Source: Capnocytophaga felis
GTDB lineage: Bacteria; Bacteroidota; Bacteroidia; Flavobacteriales; Flavobacteriaceae
NCBI RefSeq assembly: GCF_009684755.1
Contig: NZ_BLBC01000012.1
Span: 1-64,000, forward strand
Direction: 5' to 3'
DNA: 64,000 nucleotides
Every line of letters begins with the position of its first letter. The stretch's first letter is position 1. The notes under the pieces were generated by a model that saw only the letters and a program-made list of their open reading frames with translations, made no database searches and was not told the DNA's origin. The position numbers were made by a program, and so were the translations under genes. Shown here piece after piece: positions 1 to 8,901 of this stretch.

Positions 1-7
1 AAAAAGT

Positions 8-331
8 TTAGACAGGTTTAACAAAAGAACAAATAGATTTATACTCTAAATATTCATTTTTATTTGAAAAATTCAAGTACATAACACTATTGCAAATGGT
101 AATTCTATGATTATCATTCATATCTAGTAAAACAGCTTTCTTTTTTTCTTTAAGATTATTAATGAATATATCCCAATCTTCTGTTTTTATCCAAAATTCA
201 TAATAGTATGAATTTTCATATCTCATTCCTTGATTGTGATGATACATTGATATTTTGAATGAGGGAATATGGTCATCTATTTCTAATAAATTTATTTTAA
301 TTTTTGGATATGTAATCTCAATTTCTGGCAT
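8..331 (-). CDS. small hypothetical protein, probable immunity protein of the orphan toxin cassette
   Basis: A 107-residue acidic, aromatic-rich soluble protein with no signal peptide or membrane segment. I do not recognise its family. It lies 8 nt behind the orphan toxin-like fragment (340-825) and is the last gene of a run that alternates toxin-like and small cytoplasmic genes on the same strand, which is the usual arrangement of toxin then cognate immunity protein. The immunity role is therefore inferred from position only. ATG at 331 starts MPEIEITY. It ends 7 nt from the window edge, so what follows cannot be seen. Confidence 0.5.
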   Translation of the reverse strand: MPEIEITYPKIKINLLEIDDHIPSFKISMYHHNQGMRYENSYYYEFWIKTEDWDIFINNLKEKKKAVLLDMNDNHRITICNSVMYLNFSNKNEYLEYKSICSFVKPV

Positions 332-339
332 AGTATTTT

Positions 340-825
340 TTATTTAGGTTGTGCGTGAATGAGTGCCGGTAGTAAGTTTTTATTTCTTGGAGGTGAGAAT
401 TTAAACTCCCATCGTCCAATTTTAATAATTTCATCATATTTTATTCCATTTTTAGTAGCTTCTTTTAGTGATTCGTGAAAATATGTTAAAATTAACTCGG
501 TAGCCAATCGTTTTGCTTCTGGAGTTTTAGGTGTATTTTTCATTATGTTTAACTCTAATTCTCTTAAATGTTCTGTTGCATTTCCGTGAACCCATATTCT
601 TTGGTTTTCATTTCGTCTTATTTCAAATGATTTGTAAATTAAAGATTTTACATCGTATAGAGGTTGTGTTTCTTTAATATCATCCCATATTTTTTTCTTG
701 TTTAAATTGTTAGTTTTTATTCCCTCTGCTGTATGCACAACCTCCACAACAGGTTTTCCGTTAGTGTTTTTTCCTAATTTTAAAGAAGTCTTTATTTTGA
801 ATTGTAAGTTAAAATCTCTATTCTT
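340..825 (-). pseudogene. orphan C-terminal toxin-like cassette without a normal start
   Basis: An open frame runs from just after an in-frame TAA (826-828) to a stop at 340. The only plausible internal start is GTG at 747, giving 135 residues that begin in mid-domain (MEVVHTAEG); upstream the frame continues in the same style (KLGKNTNGKPVV), with no ATG. This is what a displaced C-terminal toxin domain looks like: the polypeptide is meant to be the tail of a larger secreted protein. The sequence has basic and aromatic residues and a conserved-looking WVHGNATEHLRELE stretch, but I cannot name the fold. It follows the immunity gene of the full-length toxin and precedes its own small gene. A short match, GKPVVEVV here and GKPIVEDV near residue 1040 of the full toxin, could mark a shared junction for cassette swapping. 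It could also be a short real gene starting at GTG 747. Confidence 0.5.
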
Positions 826-1240
826 TTACATAATACATTTTTTTATTCATTTCATAGTTTATCATATTTATAAAATCAATTTCTTGTAACCCTAAATCAT
901 ATTTTTCCCAAGGGCTAATAAGGTTCTCGTTTTTTTCTATGTAAAAATTAATTTTACTAATTATATGTGCTCGATTAAATTCTTCCCCACAATAATTTTC
1001 AATTCGTTCAAACTCTTCATTATTAACTATCACATTATGTAAAGAACGTAATTGCTGTTTGAAATTATTTTCTCCCAGAAATAGAATAGATTCTTCTAAC
1101 GAAAGGTTTTCATTAGAGAAAAACACCTGAAAAATTGGAATATATTCCTGATAAATTTCACCCCATTCAAAACTTTTTTCTTTTATTAAACAGAAAGGAA
1201 GTGTTTCTCTGTCAATATCAATAATTTTATTCATATTCAT
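818..1240 (-). CDS. probable immunity protein of the deaminase toxin
   Basis: A 140-residue, acidic, cytoplasmic-type protein (no signal peptide, no membrane helix). Its ATG (1238-1240) overlaps the toxin stop codon in a TAATG arrangement, so translation of the two is likely coupled. That tight coupling directly behind a C-terminal deaminase domain is the strongest reason to call it an immunity protein; I do not recognise a named immunity family in the sequence. The TAG stop at 818-820 lies inside the open frame of the following orphan cassette. Expected role: bind and neutralise the deaminase domain in the producing cell. Confidence 0.6.
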   Translation of the reverse strand: MNMNKIIDIDRETLPFCLIKEKSFEWGEIYQEYIPIFQVFFSNENLSLEESILFLGENNFKQQLRSLHNVIVNNEEFERIENYCGEEFNRAHIISKINFYIEKNENLISPWEKYDLGLQEIDFINMINYEMNKKMYYVKE

Positions 1241-4200
1241 TATTTTACCCCATCAACTAAATTAATTTTTACATTTGGGAACATATTTGCAAAATCTTGT
1301 ATTACCCCTTGACAAGACACACAATAAGGTAATTCTGAAGCTATTGTAATTTCACCTTTAATGTTTTCAAAAACTTGTCCCTTTTTTCCTCCTAATTTTT
1401 TAGCTATCTCACTTAATCCTACATATTCTGTATCAAATTCTCTACTCCAAGCTCCCTCTGCATCAATACCTCCTTGTTTATTAACTTTATATGATTCAAA
1501 TATTTTTTCTCCTTTGTATTTATTTCCACTAATTTTTATATCCGAAGATTTGAAATCAAAGCCCTCAATTTTTCCTTCAAAATATGCTAAGTTTTTACGA
1601 TTAAATTTTTGAATTTCTTCCAATAATTTTGCACCTGAAAATTGTTTCTTAAGCTCATAAATTTTATTTTCTCTAAACTTCTTAAATAATGATTTTGCTT
1701 TGGAATAATCAGCAACAAATCCCCTAAATATATTTTTTCCTTCTACTAACTGTGTAGGAACCTTATTTATAACTTTGTCAACATCCTCTACAATGGGTTT
1801 TCCCCCTCCCTTAAATCCAGCTTCTCTCCAAATCCTATCTTGTTCTTTTACAAAATCATCAGGCAGGTTGTTTTTGTTTTTTTGCCATTTTTCAAAAAGT
1901 TCATTAACAACTTTTTTGTTCGCAAGGCTTTTCTTAGAAAACTTTACAATGTCATCTCCTGTTTTAAGAAAACTACGTACTATTTTAGCAGCTTGTGTAA
2001 GTTGTACTGGGTCAGCTACTTCTATAAAATAATTTTCCATCCAAAAGAAAATAGCACTATCTGTCCCATATTTCCCTACATATTGCTCATATCCGTCGTG
2101 AGTGCTTATTGCTTCGGCTATACCCTCACGTTCTCTTTGTTTTATAACACGTGTAATGGTTTGATTACCATTGCTCATCAAAAAAACATATCGATAGCGT
2201 ATGGTCAAATCAGCAAAGGAGTATTCATATTTGTGACCATTTTTACGATGAAAATCCTTACTATGAGCATTATATGATTTAGGAATATCCTGCCATAAAT
2301 CCACCGTAGAAAATATAACGGGTACATCTCTGGAAGACGTTTCGTATTTCAGAATTTTCTTAAAATCATCAAGGTTATAAATCTTATTCTTTTTAAAAAA
2401 CTGAATGTAAGCACTATTACTTCCTTGGGCTTGTTTGTCTAAAATACTCTCAGGGTCATAAATGGCATACGTTTTTTCGTGTGTTTTTTGGTCTAAATAT
2501 TGTTTTAGAGTTTCAAGTTGTTTTAAGTTTTTAGTGTCTTGCCAATATTTTTTTAGTGTATTATCATTAGTTAATGCCACAAAAATAATAGTTCCTAACC
2601 CATTTTTTATTGGGGTTTCACAGGCAACACCTTGACAATTTTCTGTAATAGCGTTTTCAGGAATTACATTTTTATTGGAATTAAATGTAATTTCAATACT
2701 TTTGGGCGTGTTTTCTTGTTTCCAAGAATATTCACAAAGGCAATCTAACGCTATTGCTTTTCCTTCAATTCTTTTGGCAAAGGAAATAACACTATCATTG
2801 TGCCGTGCTATCGTATAGTTTTTAAATTTTTTCTTTTGTAAAAATTGGTTTATCTCCTCTGTTAAAATAAATTTTTTACCATTTTGAGCTAAACTATCAA
2901 CTATTTCATATTGAAAATAGCCATAAAATTTATTCAAAGAAATAGTAGCAACATAAACTTGATCATTTATCTTAAAAGAAACAACACTTCCTCTATGATC
3001 AAGTTTTATACCACTTGTTTTTTCTATAAATTTAATAGGTATTCCTGAATAACTAGGGATAAATATTTCATTACCTACGCTTTTTTCAAATCCTTCTTCT
3101 GAAATAATAGTTACCTTAATAACATCATTTGCTTTTTTGTTAGCTTCTACAACATTATTGGGTATAGCTATTTCTTTTTCCAAAGAATGATTTTCTAAAT
3201 AATCGGTTGTAAAAGATGTATTTACTTCATTTTTTTCTTGAAGTATATTTAATATATCTTGATTCTCCTCTGTATTAGGAATTTGATAAAAAATATCTTT
3301 TTCCTGTTTTACTAGATTTTTAAATGATTGTATTTCAATCGAATCAATAATTCCATCGTGAATGATTTTGCCTATTTTTTTGTTTATTGTAAACCATTTT
3401 TCAAAAAAATCCGAAGTAGGAACTTCAAAAATATTCTGCTCCGTCTTATCATAAGTCGTAACGAGCTTTCCCTCAAAAAGTTGCCTTTCGGAGTTGATTT
3501 TTATCTCGTCAAATTTCACTTTGATTTTTGTGTCGAGCAGATACGGCACTTGCACGTAGCCCTCTCCTGAGAAAACTCCATTACTGCCCGTAGCTCTAAG
3601 TACGGTTACCGGAAAATCGCCCGCCATAAAGGTTTCGTTCACGCCCAAAACCTCTTGCAAAAGCTCTCGGTTTTTAATGCGTATCTCAGGTTTTACCCCA
3701 CATTGCACACTGGTACTGTCGTTTTGTTTGTGAGGAGTAACAAACTCTTGTTCAGCGCTGTACAAATATGTCTGCTCGCCAAACACATTGCCCATCGCTT
3801 TGCCCAATCCGCAGGCGATGCCCACTTTGTAAATATAGTTTTTCCCGCGTTTTAAACCTGTAAGGGTCGCTTGCGGGTGGTTGGACATCTGTGATTTCCA
3901 GTTCTTTCCCTTCTCACGATATAAAATTTTATACAAACCTCCGTTTTCGCCTGAGTGAGTGTTTGCCCGCACCGGCTCGCCACTCCAGCGGATATTGGCG
4001 GTATTATCTTTGGTGATGGCTGTCAAAAACTTCGGAGCTTCGCAATGGCTTACGTAATCAAAATAAAACGCTTCCGATTCACCGTTGTTATGAAAAAAAG
4101 ACTGCCTCTGATTAGGATTGTTCGGGTTTTGGGTAAAGGCACGTACTTTCCATACATAACGTTTATTTTCCAGCAGTATGGGTTTGTCTGTACCATACAA

Positions 4201-4902
4201 AATCGTATTGGAAGGTACTTTGCCTTGATAGACCAATCTCCCTGAAATAAAGGCTTCCTCAGGATTTAGGCTGTTGTCCCACACCTCTTTCAGGGTAAAT
4301 TCGTACTGCGTAAAGGGTGCCGGATCTCGCAACATCCACTGAAAAACAAGGTGTTGGAATTGGCTCTGTTTGGCAATGACTTCGCCTTGGGCGGGAAGTG
4401 TGGGCAGTGGAGGAGTATAGCGACGTATTTGTATTAAGGTTCGGGCTTTGGCAGAAAGAGGCATTTGTGTTGCCAAATCATAAGCCGTCAAACAGAAAAA
4501 ATAAGCTCCTTCTGGCAATAAGTCATTGTAAAAGTTCTCGGAAACTCCCTGTAAGTTTTCAAAGGCAAGGAGGCTTTTGAGGTCAATATTGGAAAAATTT
4601 TTACGAACCCCAGAGGTAAGTTGTGTTTGAAAAGGGGAAGCATAAGAAGCGGTTTGTGCCAGAGGTTGTCCCTGCATATCTTCCAAAGAAAACCGAAGTG
4701 CCACGTTACGTACGGGGCTATTCAAATCTTTCAAAAGCAGATAGACCTGCATTTTAGGTTCAAAAGTAGCCCAATAGTCTCGTAAACTCTGCTGGTACGG
4801 GGGCGTCACAAAAAGCTGCACATCCACAGGATACTGCTGGGCTTTTAAAAAACAGCTTTGGATAACAATCCATACCAATATGACGTATTTAATATAACGC
4901 AT
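1240..4902 (-). CDS. secreted FN3-domain polymorphic toxin with C-terminal XOO_2897-like deaminase domain
   Basis: 1220 residues. A Sec signal peptide (residues 1-21, ending LKAQQ) is followed by fibronectin-III-like beta-sandwich segments (about 180-280 and 290-390), a long linker with no recognised fold, and a C-terminal domain from about residue 1104. That last domain shows the deaminase pattern of the XOO_2897-like family: a beta-rich start (NLAYFEGKIEG), a DTE motif (D1157, E1159) in place of the usual HxE, and PYCVSC with C1194 and C1197 as zinc ligands, followed by a helix and FPNVKINLV. Such domains in polymorphic toxins are expected to deaminate bases in nucleic acid. There is no T9SS sorting domain at its own C-terminus. 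The gene lies 95 nt behind a SprB/T9SS gene, and its stop overlaps the immunity gene. Family assignment of the last 120 residues comes from motif recall. Confidence 0.7.
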   Translation of the reverse strand: MRYIKYVILVWIVIQSCFLKAQQYPVDVQLFVTPPYQQSLRDYWATFEPKMQVYLLLKDLNSPVRNVALRFSLEDMQGQPLAQTASYASPFQTQLTSGVRKNFSNIDLKSLLAFENLQGVSENFYNDLLPEGAYFFCLTAYDLATQMPLSAKARTLIQIRRYTPPLPTLPAQGEVIAKQSQFQHLVFQWMLRDPAPFTQYEFTLKEVWDNSLNPEEAFISGRLVYQGKVPSNTILYGTDKPILLENKRYVWKVRAFTQNPNNPNQRQSFFHNNGESEAFYFDYVSHCEAPKFLTAITKDNTANIRWSGEPVRANTHSGENGGLYKILYREKGKNWKSQMSNHPQATLTGLKRGKNYIYKVGIACGLGKAMGNVFGEQTYLYSAEQEFVTPHKQNDSTSVQCGVKPEIRIKNRELLQEVLGVNETFMAGDFPVTVLRATGSNGVFSGEGYVQVPYLLDTKIKVKFDEIKINSERQLFEGKLVTTYDKTEQNIFEVPTSDFFEKWFTINKKIGKIIHDGIIDSIEIQSFKNLVKQEKDIFYQIPNTEENQDILNILQEKNEVNTSFTTDYLENHSLEKEIAIPNNVVEANKKANDVIKVTIISEEGFEKSVGNEIFIPSYSGIPIKFIEKTSGIKLDHRGSVVSFKINDQVYVATISLNKFYGYFQYEIVDSLAQNGKKFILTEEINQFLQKKKFKNYTIARHNDSVISFAKRIEGKAIALDCLCEYSWKQENTPKSIEITFNSNKNVIPENAITENCQGVACETPIKNGLGTIIFVALTNDNTLKKYWQDTKNLKQLETLKQYLDQKTHEKTYAIYDPESILDKQAQGSNSAYIQFFKKNKIYNLDDFKKILKYETSSRDVPVIFSTVDLWQDIPKSYNAHSKDFHRKNGHKYEYSFADLTIRYRYVFLMSNGNQTITRVIKQREREGIAEAISTHDGYEQYVGKYGTDSAIFFWMENYFIEVADPVQLTQAAKIVRSFLKTGDDIVKFSKKSLANKKVVNELFEKWQKNKNNLPDDFVKEQDRIWREAGFKGGGKPIVEDVDKVINKVPTQLVEGKNIFRGFVADYSKAKSLFKKFRENKIYELKKQFSGAKLLEEIQKFNRKNLAYFEGKIEGFDFKSSDIKISGNKYKGEKIFESYKVNKQGGIDAEGAWSREFDTEYVGLSEIAKKLGGKKGQVFENIKGEITIASELPYCVSCQGVIQDFANMFPNVKINLVDGVK

Positions 4903-4997
4903 TGTTTCTCTTATGTGTTTGTATTTTTCAAATCGAGCAAAAGAAAAGAAAAAAAAAGTTATTCTTCTTTCTTGCGAACTTATTAATCCCTAATTTC

Positions 4998-7900
4998 TTA
5001 CTTCACTATCATTTTTTGTGAGAGTACATCACCTGCTGCTTCTATCAGTATAATGTACTGCCCGGCAGAAAGGGTTGGTTTGTTAAAAGGAAGTATAAAA
5101 TCGGTTTGCTCTGAAAATTCCTCTGGGGCAAAAAGCTCTCTCCCTAACATATCTATCAGTCGTACCCGAATGGTTGATACCTTATTTAGTTTGATATGCA
5201 ACTGATAGGAACCTGAATTGGGATTGGGCACAATTAAAAACGATTCGATATTTTTTGGCACTTGTACTCCTTGCGAGATACCCACACGGTCTTTTTCAAC
5301 AAAAAGCTGTTTTTCAATCACTTTTTGGCATTCACCCAGTGTACCTTTAAGTCCCACACGATAAATCCCCTCCTTAGGAAAACGTACTTCCGCCTCTTGT
5401 CTGTTTTGATTTATCACAATCACATCATCCGGAAATTGCCATTGCAAAGCGTCTGCTTTTTTGGAAAGATTTATCAGCTTTAACGTATAATCATAGTAGG
5501 AAGTAGTAGCCACTAAAAAATCAACTTCCAATACCTGAGAGCTTTGTTTTACAGCAGTTTTTACCGAAGTTTTACAACCTTCCGGAGAAGTGGCTTCCAC
5601 ATAATAATCTCCTGCCAAGTGTACTACCAAAGAAGCTTCCGTGCCGAGCAAGTTTCCTGAGGCATCCGTCCAACGATACGTAGCACCGGCTATTTGTCCG
5701 TCCAGTTCAAATGTATGGCTATCCCCTTGACAAAGTGTAACCTCTGTAGGTAAGCGTAGTTGTAATTTTTCAGGCTGGGTAATTTCAAAGGTTTTTTCGA
5801 TAGGCGGACAATCCCCCTCATCACGAAGTACAATTTTGTAAGTTCCCGCAACAAGATTTTTCACGCTTTTTCCGTCTTTAGAAACGCCTTTGGTTAGCAT
5901 TCTCCCCGAAGCGTCGTACCACGTATGGGTTACCGTACCTTTTCCTCCTGAGGTGGTTAAGACAATGCTTCCGTTATTATCACCATAGCAGGTAAGGTGG
6001 GTAATTTGCTCGCTATCAACCTTTGCCACTTCTGGATACGAGAGTACCACTTGCGACTGCACCGAACAGCCTTTGCTGTCGCTCACCACCACAAAATATT
6101 TCCCTACCGAAAGCCCCATAGCGGTTGGGGAGGTTTGCCCATCGCTCCACTGATAGGTGTAAGGAGGCGTTCCCCCTTGTGGCAATGCCTTAGCCGTTCC
6201 CGAAGTAGGAGCTGAACAACGAATTTCGGTACTTTCGGTGGTAAGTGTCAATCGCTCTGGAAATTTCAGTGTAAAAGTACCGCTGGTGGTATTGTTTTTT
6301 TTATCCTTAATATCAACCCGATATACGCCTTCTGTGAGGTGTTTTAGCACGGATGCTGTCTCACCCAATAACCTTTCAGAATTTCCTGCCTCAACACGAT
6401 ACCATTGATATTCATAGGGAGGTCTGCCTCCTTTTACATCTGCGTAAAGCTCTCCGTCTTTATTGAGTTTGGGGTCGTTGTTGGGGTCGTCATTAGCAGG
6501 GTTACACGAAATTGCCGTTTTTTCAGAGATGCTAACTACCAATGGGTCAGGCTCATCAATGAAAATCGTTTTCGTGAGAACACAATGATTTTTGTCGGTA
6601 ATGGTCAGCATATAATCGCCTTTATCAAGCTGAGTATAATGAACTACAAACTGATTTTGCAGATTTGTTTGGGTTGAAAATGTGTTGATTGTAGTGCCAC
6701 TTTTAGTTGTTAGCGTACATTGATACGGCTCTGAGGGGACTTTAAAAGGCGTTCCGCCAGTGAGAATTGCCTGAATTTCTCCGTTTTTCAGCCCAAAACC
6801 CGAAACGTCCTTTTTGAAAAATGACGGATTCGGCTGGTCGTTTTCGTCCTCTGCTTCCTTTTCATTGAGAATAGTTATGGGAGCAGCAGGCTGGGTAATG
6901 GTTACTGTAACAGCATTTTCCATTTGACAATCATTTTTGTCCAAAATGCCGATAGTATAATCTCTTGCCGAAAGGTTGTCAAGGGTAAATTCATTGCCCA
7001 TAAAAGCTACTGTTTTTCCATCTCTTACATATCTGTACGGAGGCGTACCTCCTGATACAGAAACGGTTACAGATCCTTCGCTCTTGCCGTAGCACTTGTT
7101 GTCGTTTTTGGAGGTAATTTCCGCTTTTAGTTCGGGAATAGCTACAATACGAAAGGTTTTTTCAAATTCCGCACCATCGGAAAAACTCGAAATAGAATCT
7201 CTGCCGTAGTGATATTTGCCTATGAATTGCAATTGATACCAATGGAGAGAATCTGTCAGCGAAGCAATGTTGGGTATGGTGATGGTTTTGTTTTTAAAAT
7301 TTGCTTTAAATTGTTCATTATCATATGAAATAACAGGCTGTCCCGTACTGCTAAATGTACCATTAACCATCGCACCCTGAACAATGGAAAGACTTGCTTT
7401 TTCATTTGTGTACAATTCCCTGTCTAAAACCACTTGAACGCTTCCGCTTTCTTTGGGGCAACGAGGCTGCTCGGGCTTAAATTCTTTGACCTTAGGAGCG
7501 GAAATGGTTACGTCTAACGGAATGACATTGGAAGAAGAGCAAACTTCATTAGGATTGTCCTTATCGAACGATACCACCCGAAAATAAATCGTTTCTCCAA
7601 TATGTTTCTCAGCCTCCAATTTATTGCCGAAAATATCTTCGGCGGAAACTGAGAGAATATACGATTTTGAGGTTTGGGATAAAGTTTCCCACTGGTATTC
7701 ATAATCATCAATAGCATTGTTCCAAGTGCGGGTTTTTGAATATTGATAGTTATACAATTCCGACGGAAAACCCTCCTTAGCCAATAGCTTTACCTTTGTC
7801 CCGATAGGTAAATATGTGTTGGGAATTGTGCCTCTTAGCTTTTCGGAAGAAAGCGTGTGATTGGGTCTGATTTTGTAGTTGAATTTTAAATCTGCTTTTG

Positions 7901-8336
7901 CTTGGCTACCTCCTTTATCACCACTTTCGATTTCCCCAAAATGAACGAAGTTAGTTTTACAATAAGAAATATTCGTGTGTGGTTTAGTTGCTTTAGCTTC
8001 TGAGGTATAGTTGCAATCACAGCAAGTAGATACCCATTGATCTCTTGCATCAACAACCCGTCTATACACTTCAATTCTTATTACTTTTTTTTTCAATATA
8101 GTTGAGTGTTTATTAGGCGGATATATATTGCTATTGGAATTATCGTCGGAATAAAAAATAACTTCATATCCTCCTCCTTCATAAATAGCTTTGATTTCGG
8201 TTATTGAAGTACATAAACGGTCTTCCGCATAAGAAATTATATGCATATTTGTTAAATCTATATAAGCAAAAGGGTTTTCTTCTTGCGAAAAAGATAAGTT
8301 TGAGAGTAATAGTATAAAAAAAACAATTCTTCTCAT
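4998..8336 (-). CDS. SprB-repeat adhesin-like protein with T9SS C-terminal sorting domain
   Basis: 1112 residues with a signal peptide (about 1-17, SFSQ cleavage). From about residue 400 onward there are several SprB-type repeats, recognisable from blocks such as CYGKSEGSVTVSVSGGTPPY, GGTPPYTYQWSDG and CYGDNNGSIVLTTSGG, each ending in a VTITQP/LSYPE-like strand. A PKD-like segment follows. The last about 75 residues form a type A T9SS sorting domain, with PNPNSGSYQLHI, a V-L-DMLGRE core and a terminal SQKMIVK. The protein should cross the outer membrane through T9SS and be anchored on or released from the surface. SprB repeats are known from Flavobacterium gliding adhesins. Its position just before the deaminase toxin suggests a shared surface machine, but no direct evidence of interaction is visible. 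A lone -7 box (8365-8372) lies upstream. Confidence 0.85.
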   Translation of the reverse strand: MRRIVFFILLLSNLSFSQEENPFAYIDLTNMHIISYAEDRLCTSITEIKAIYEGGGYEVIFYSDDNSNSNIYPPNKHSTILKKKVIRIEVYRRVVDARDQWVSTCCDCNYTSEAKATKPHTNISYCKTNFVHFGEIESGDKGGSQAKADLKFNYKIRPNHTLSSEKLRGTIPNTYLPIGTKVKLLAKEGFPSELYNYQYSKTRTWNNAIDDYEYQWETLSQTSKSYILSVSAEDIFGNKLEAEKHIGETIYFRVVSFDKDNPNEVCSSSNVIPLDVTISAPKVKEFKPEQPRCPKESGSVQVVLDRELYTNEKASLSIVQGAMVNGTFSSTGQPVISYDNEQFKANFKNKTITIPNIASLTDSLHWYQLQFIGKYHYGRDSISSFSDGAEFEKTFRIVAIPELKAEITSKNDNKCYGKSEGSVTVSVSGGTPPYRYVRDGKTVAFMGNEFTLDNLSARDYTIGILDKNDCQMENAVTVTITQPAAPITILNEKEAEDENDQPNPSFFKKDVSGFGLKNGEIQAILTGGTPFKVPSEPYQCTLTTKSGTTINTFSTQTNLQNQFVVHYTQLDKGDYMLTITDKNHCVLTKTIFIDEPDPLVVSISEKTAISCNPANDDPNNDPKLNKDGELYADVKGGRPPYEYQWYRVEAGNSERLLGETASVLKHLTEGVYRVDIKDKKNNTTSGTFTLKFPERLTLTTESTEIRCSAPTSGTAKALPQGGTPPYTYQWSDGQTSPTAMGLSVGKYFVVVSDSKGCSVQSQVVLSYPEVAKVDSEQITHLTCYGDNNGSIVLTTSGGKGTVTHTWYDASGRMLTKGVSKDGKSVKNLVAGTYKIVLRDEGDCPPIEKTFEITQPEKLQLRLPTEVTLCQGDSHTFELDGQIAGATYRWTDASGNLLGTEASLVVHLAGDYYVEATSPEGCKTSVKTAVKQSSQVLEVDFLVATTSYYDYTLKLINLSKKADALQWQFPDDVIVINQNRQEAEVRFPKEGIYRVGLKGTLGECQKVIEKQLFVEKDRVGISQGVQVPKNIESFLIVPNPNSGSYQLHIKLNKVSTIRVRLIDMLGRELFAPEEFSEQTDFILPFNKPTLSAGQYIILIEAAGDVLSQKMIVK

Positions 8337-8364
8337 CGTCCTTGTTTTTAAGCTGTTTTCTTCG

Positions 8365-8372
8365 CAAAGGTA
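8365..8372 (-). promoter_or_regulatory. -7 box for the SprB-repeat gene
   Basis: TACCTTTG on the minus strand, an exact TAnnTTTG match, 29 nt before the ATG at 8336. No TTG was found about 19 nt further upstream, so the promoter is incomplete or weak. It sits in the divergent interval shared with the small lipoprotein gene. Confidence 0.45.
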
Positions 8373-8391
8373 AAAAATTTATCTTAATTTA

Positions 8392-8422
8392 TTTGCTTGA
8401 TTTACTTTTTTTTATACATTTG
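8392..8422 (+). promoter_or_regulatory. Bacteroidetes promoter of the small lipoprotein gene
   Basis: TTTG at 8392-8395, a 19-nt spacer, then TACATTTG at 8415-8422: a textbook -33/-7 pair. Because it lies inside any longer reading frame that would start at 8397, it fixes the real start at ATG 8451. Confidence 0.75.
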
Positions 8423-8450
8423 CCTCAATAACTTTAAAAAGCAATTTCAT

Positions 8451-8855
8451 ATGAAAAAAATTTTAACTTTTGTAGTAGCTATTTTGGCAGTTTCCCTGTA
8501 TTCTTGTGGGAAAGATGACAAGAAAAATGATGCACCAAATCCGCTAATTGGCGAGTGGGCGTTACAATCACAATCAGAAGGTGGTAAAGAGTTTAAGGAA
8601 GAATGTCAAGAGTACACCTATTTTCTTTTTACTGAAAAAGATGTTGAACTTCACCGATTTAAAAAAGAGGGAAGCGTTTGTACAGATAAATTTGAAAGTA
8701 AAGTCCCTTACACTATTTCAAACAACCAAATTCATTTTGAAGCAAGAGGTCAAAAAGCAAGTATTCCTTTTTCAGTTAAAGATGATATTTTAACAATCAC
8801 AATGGGGTCTGTTACTCAAATCTACAAAAAAAATGCTCGTAAGGTAATGCCTTAA
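8451..8855 (+). CDS. small lipocalin-like lipoprotein
   Basis: 134 residues. The signal peptide ends in a lipobox (SLYSC, lipid-bearing Cys19), followed by a charged GKDDKKND linker and a beta-rich domain opening with NPLIGEWALQS, as in the lipocalin-like lipoprotein families common in Bacteroidetes (WxL start and alternating beta strands). Function unknown; likely held in the periplasm or outer membrane. The start is ATG 8451 rather than an upstream codon at 8397, because the promoter occupies 8392-8422 and the signal peptide begins exactly here. It is transcribed against its neighbours and interrupts the toxin locus between the FN3 gene and the SprB gene, so the locus is at least two transcripts. 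Confidence 0.75.
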   Translation: MKKILTFVVAILAVSLYSCGKDDKKNDAPNPLIGEWALQSQSEGGKEFKEECQEYTYFLFTEKDVELHRFKKEGSVCTDKFESKVPYTISNNQIHFEARGQKASIPFSVKDDILTITMGSVTQIYKKNARKVMP

Positions 8856-8870
8856 TCGTTAAAATACAAA

Positions 8871-8898
8871 AACCTCCCAATTATTTAATTGGGAGGTT
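8871..8898. terminator. bidirectional intrinsic terminator
   Basis: Perfect 12-bp stem AACCTCCCAATT / AATTGGGAGGTT with a 4-nt loop, flanked by A-rich sequence on the left and T7 on the right. It serves the lipoprotein gene on the plus strand and lies between it and the convergent FN3 gene (stop at 8902), where it also fits as the minus-strand terminator. Confidence 0.85.
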
Positions 8899-8901
8899 TT
8901 T

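Noticed and set aside
8397..8450. Upstream start for the small lipoprotein
   Set aside because: The -33/-7 promoter occupies 8392-8422 and the lipoprotein signal begins at 8451.
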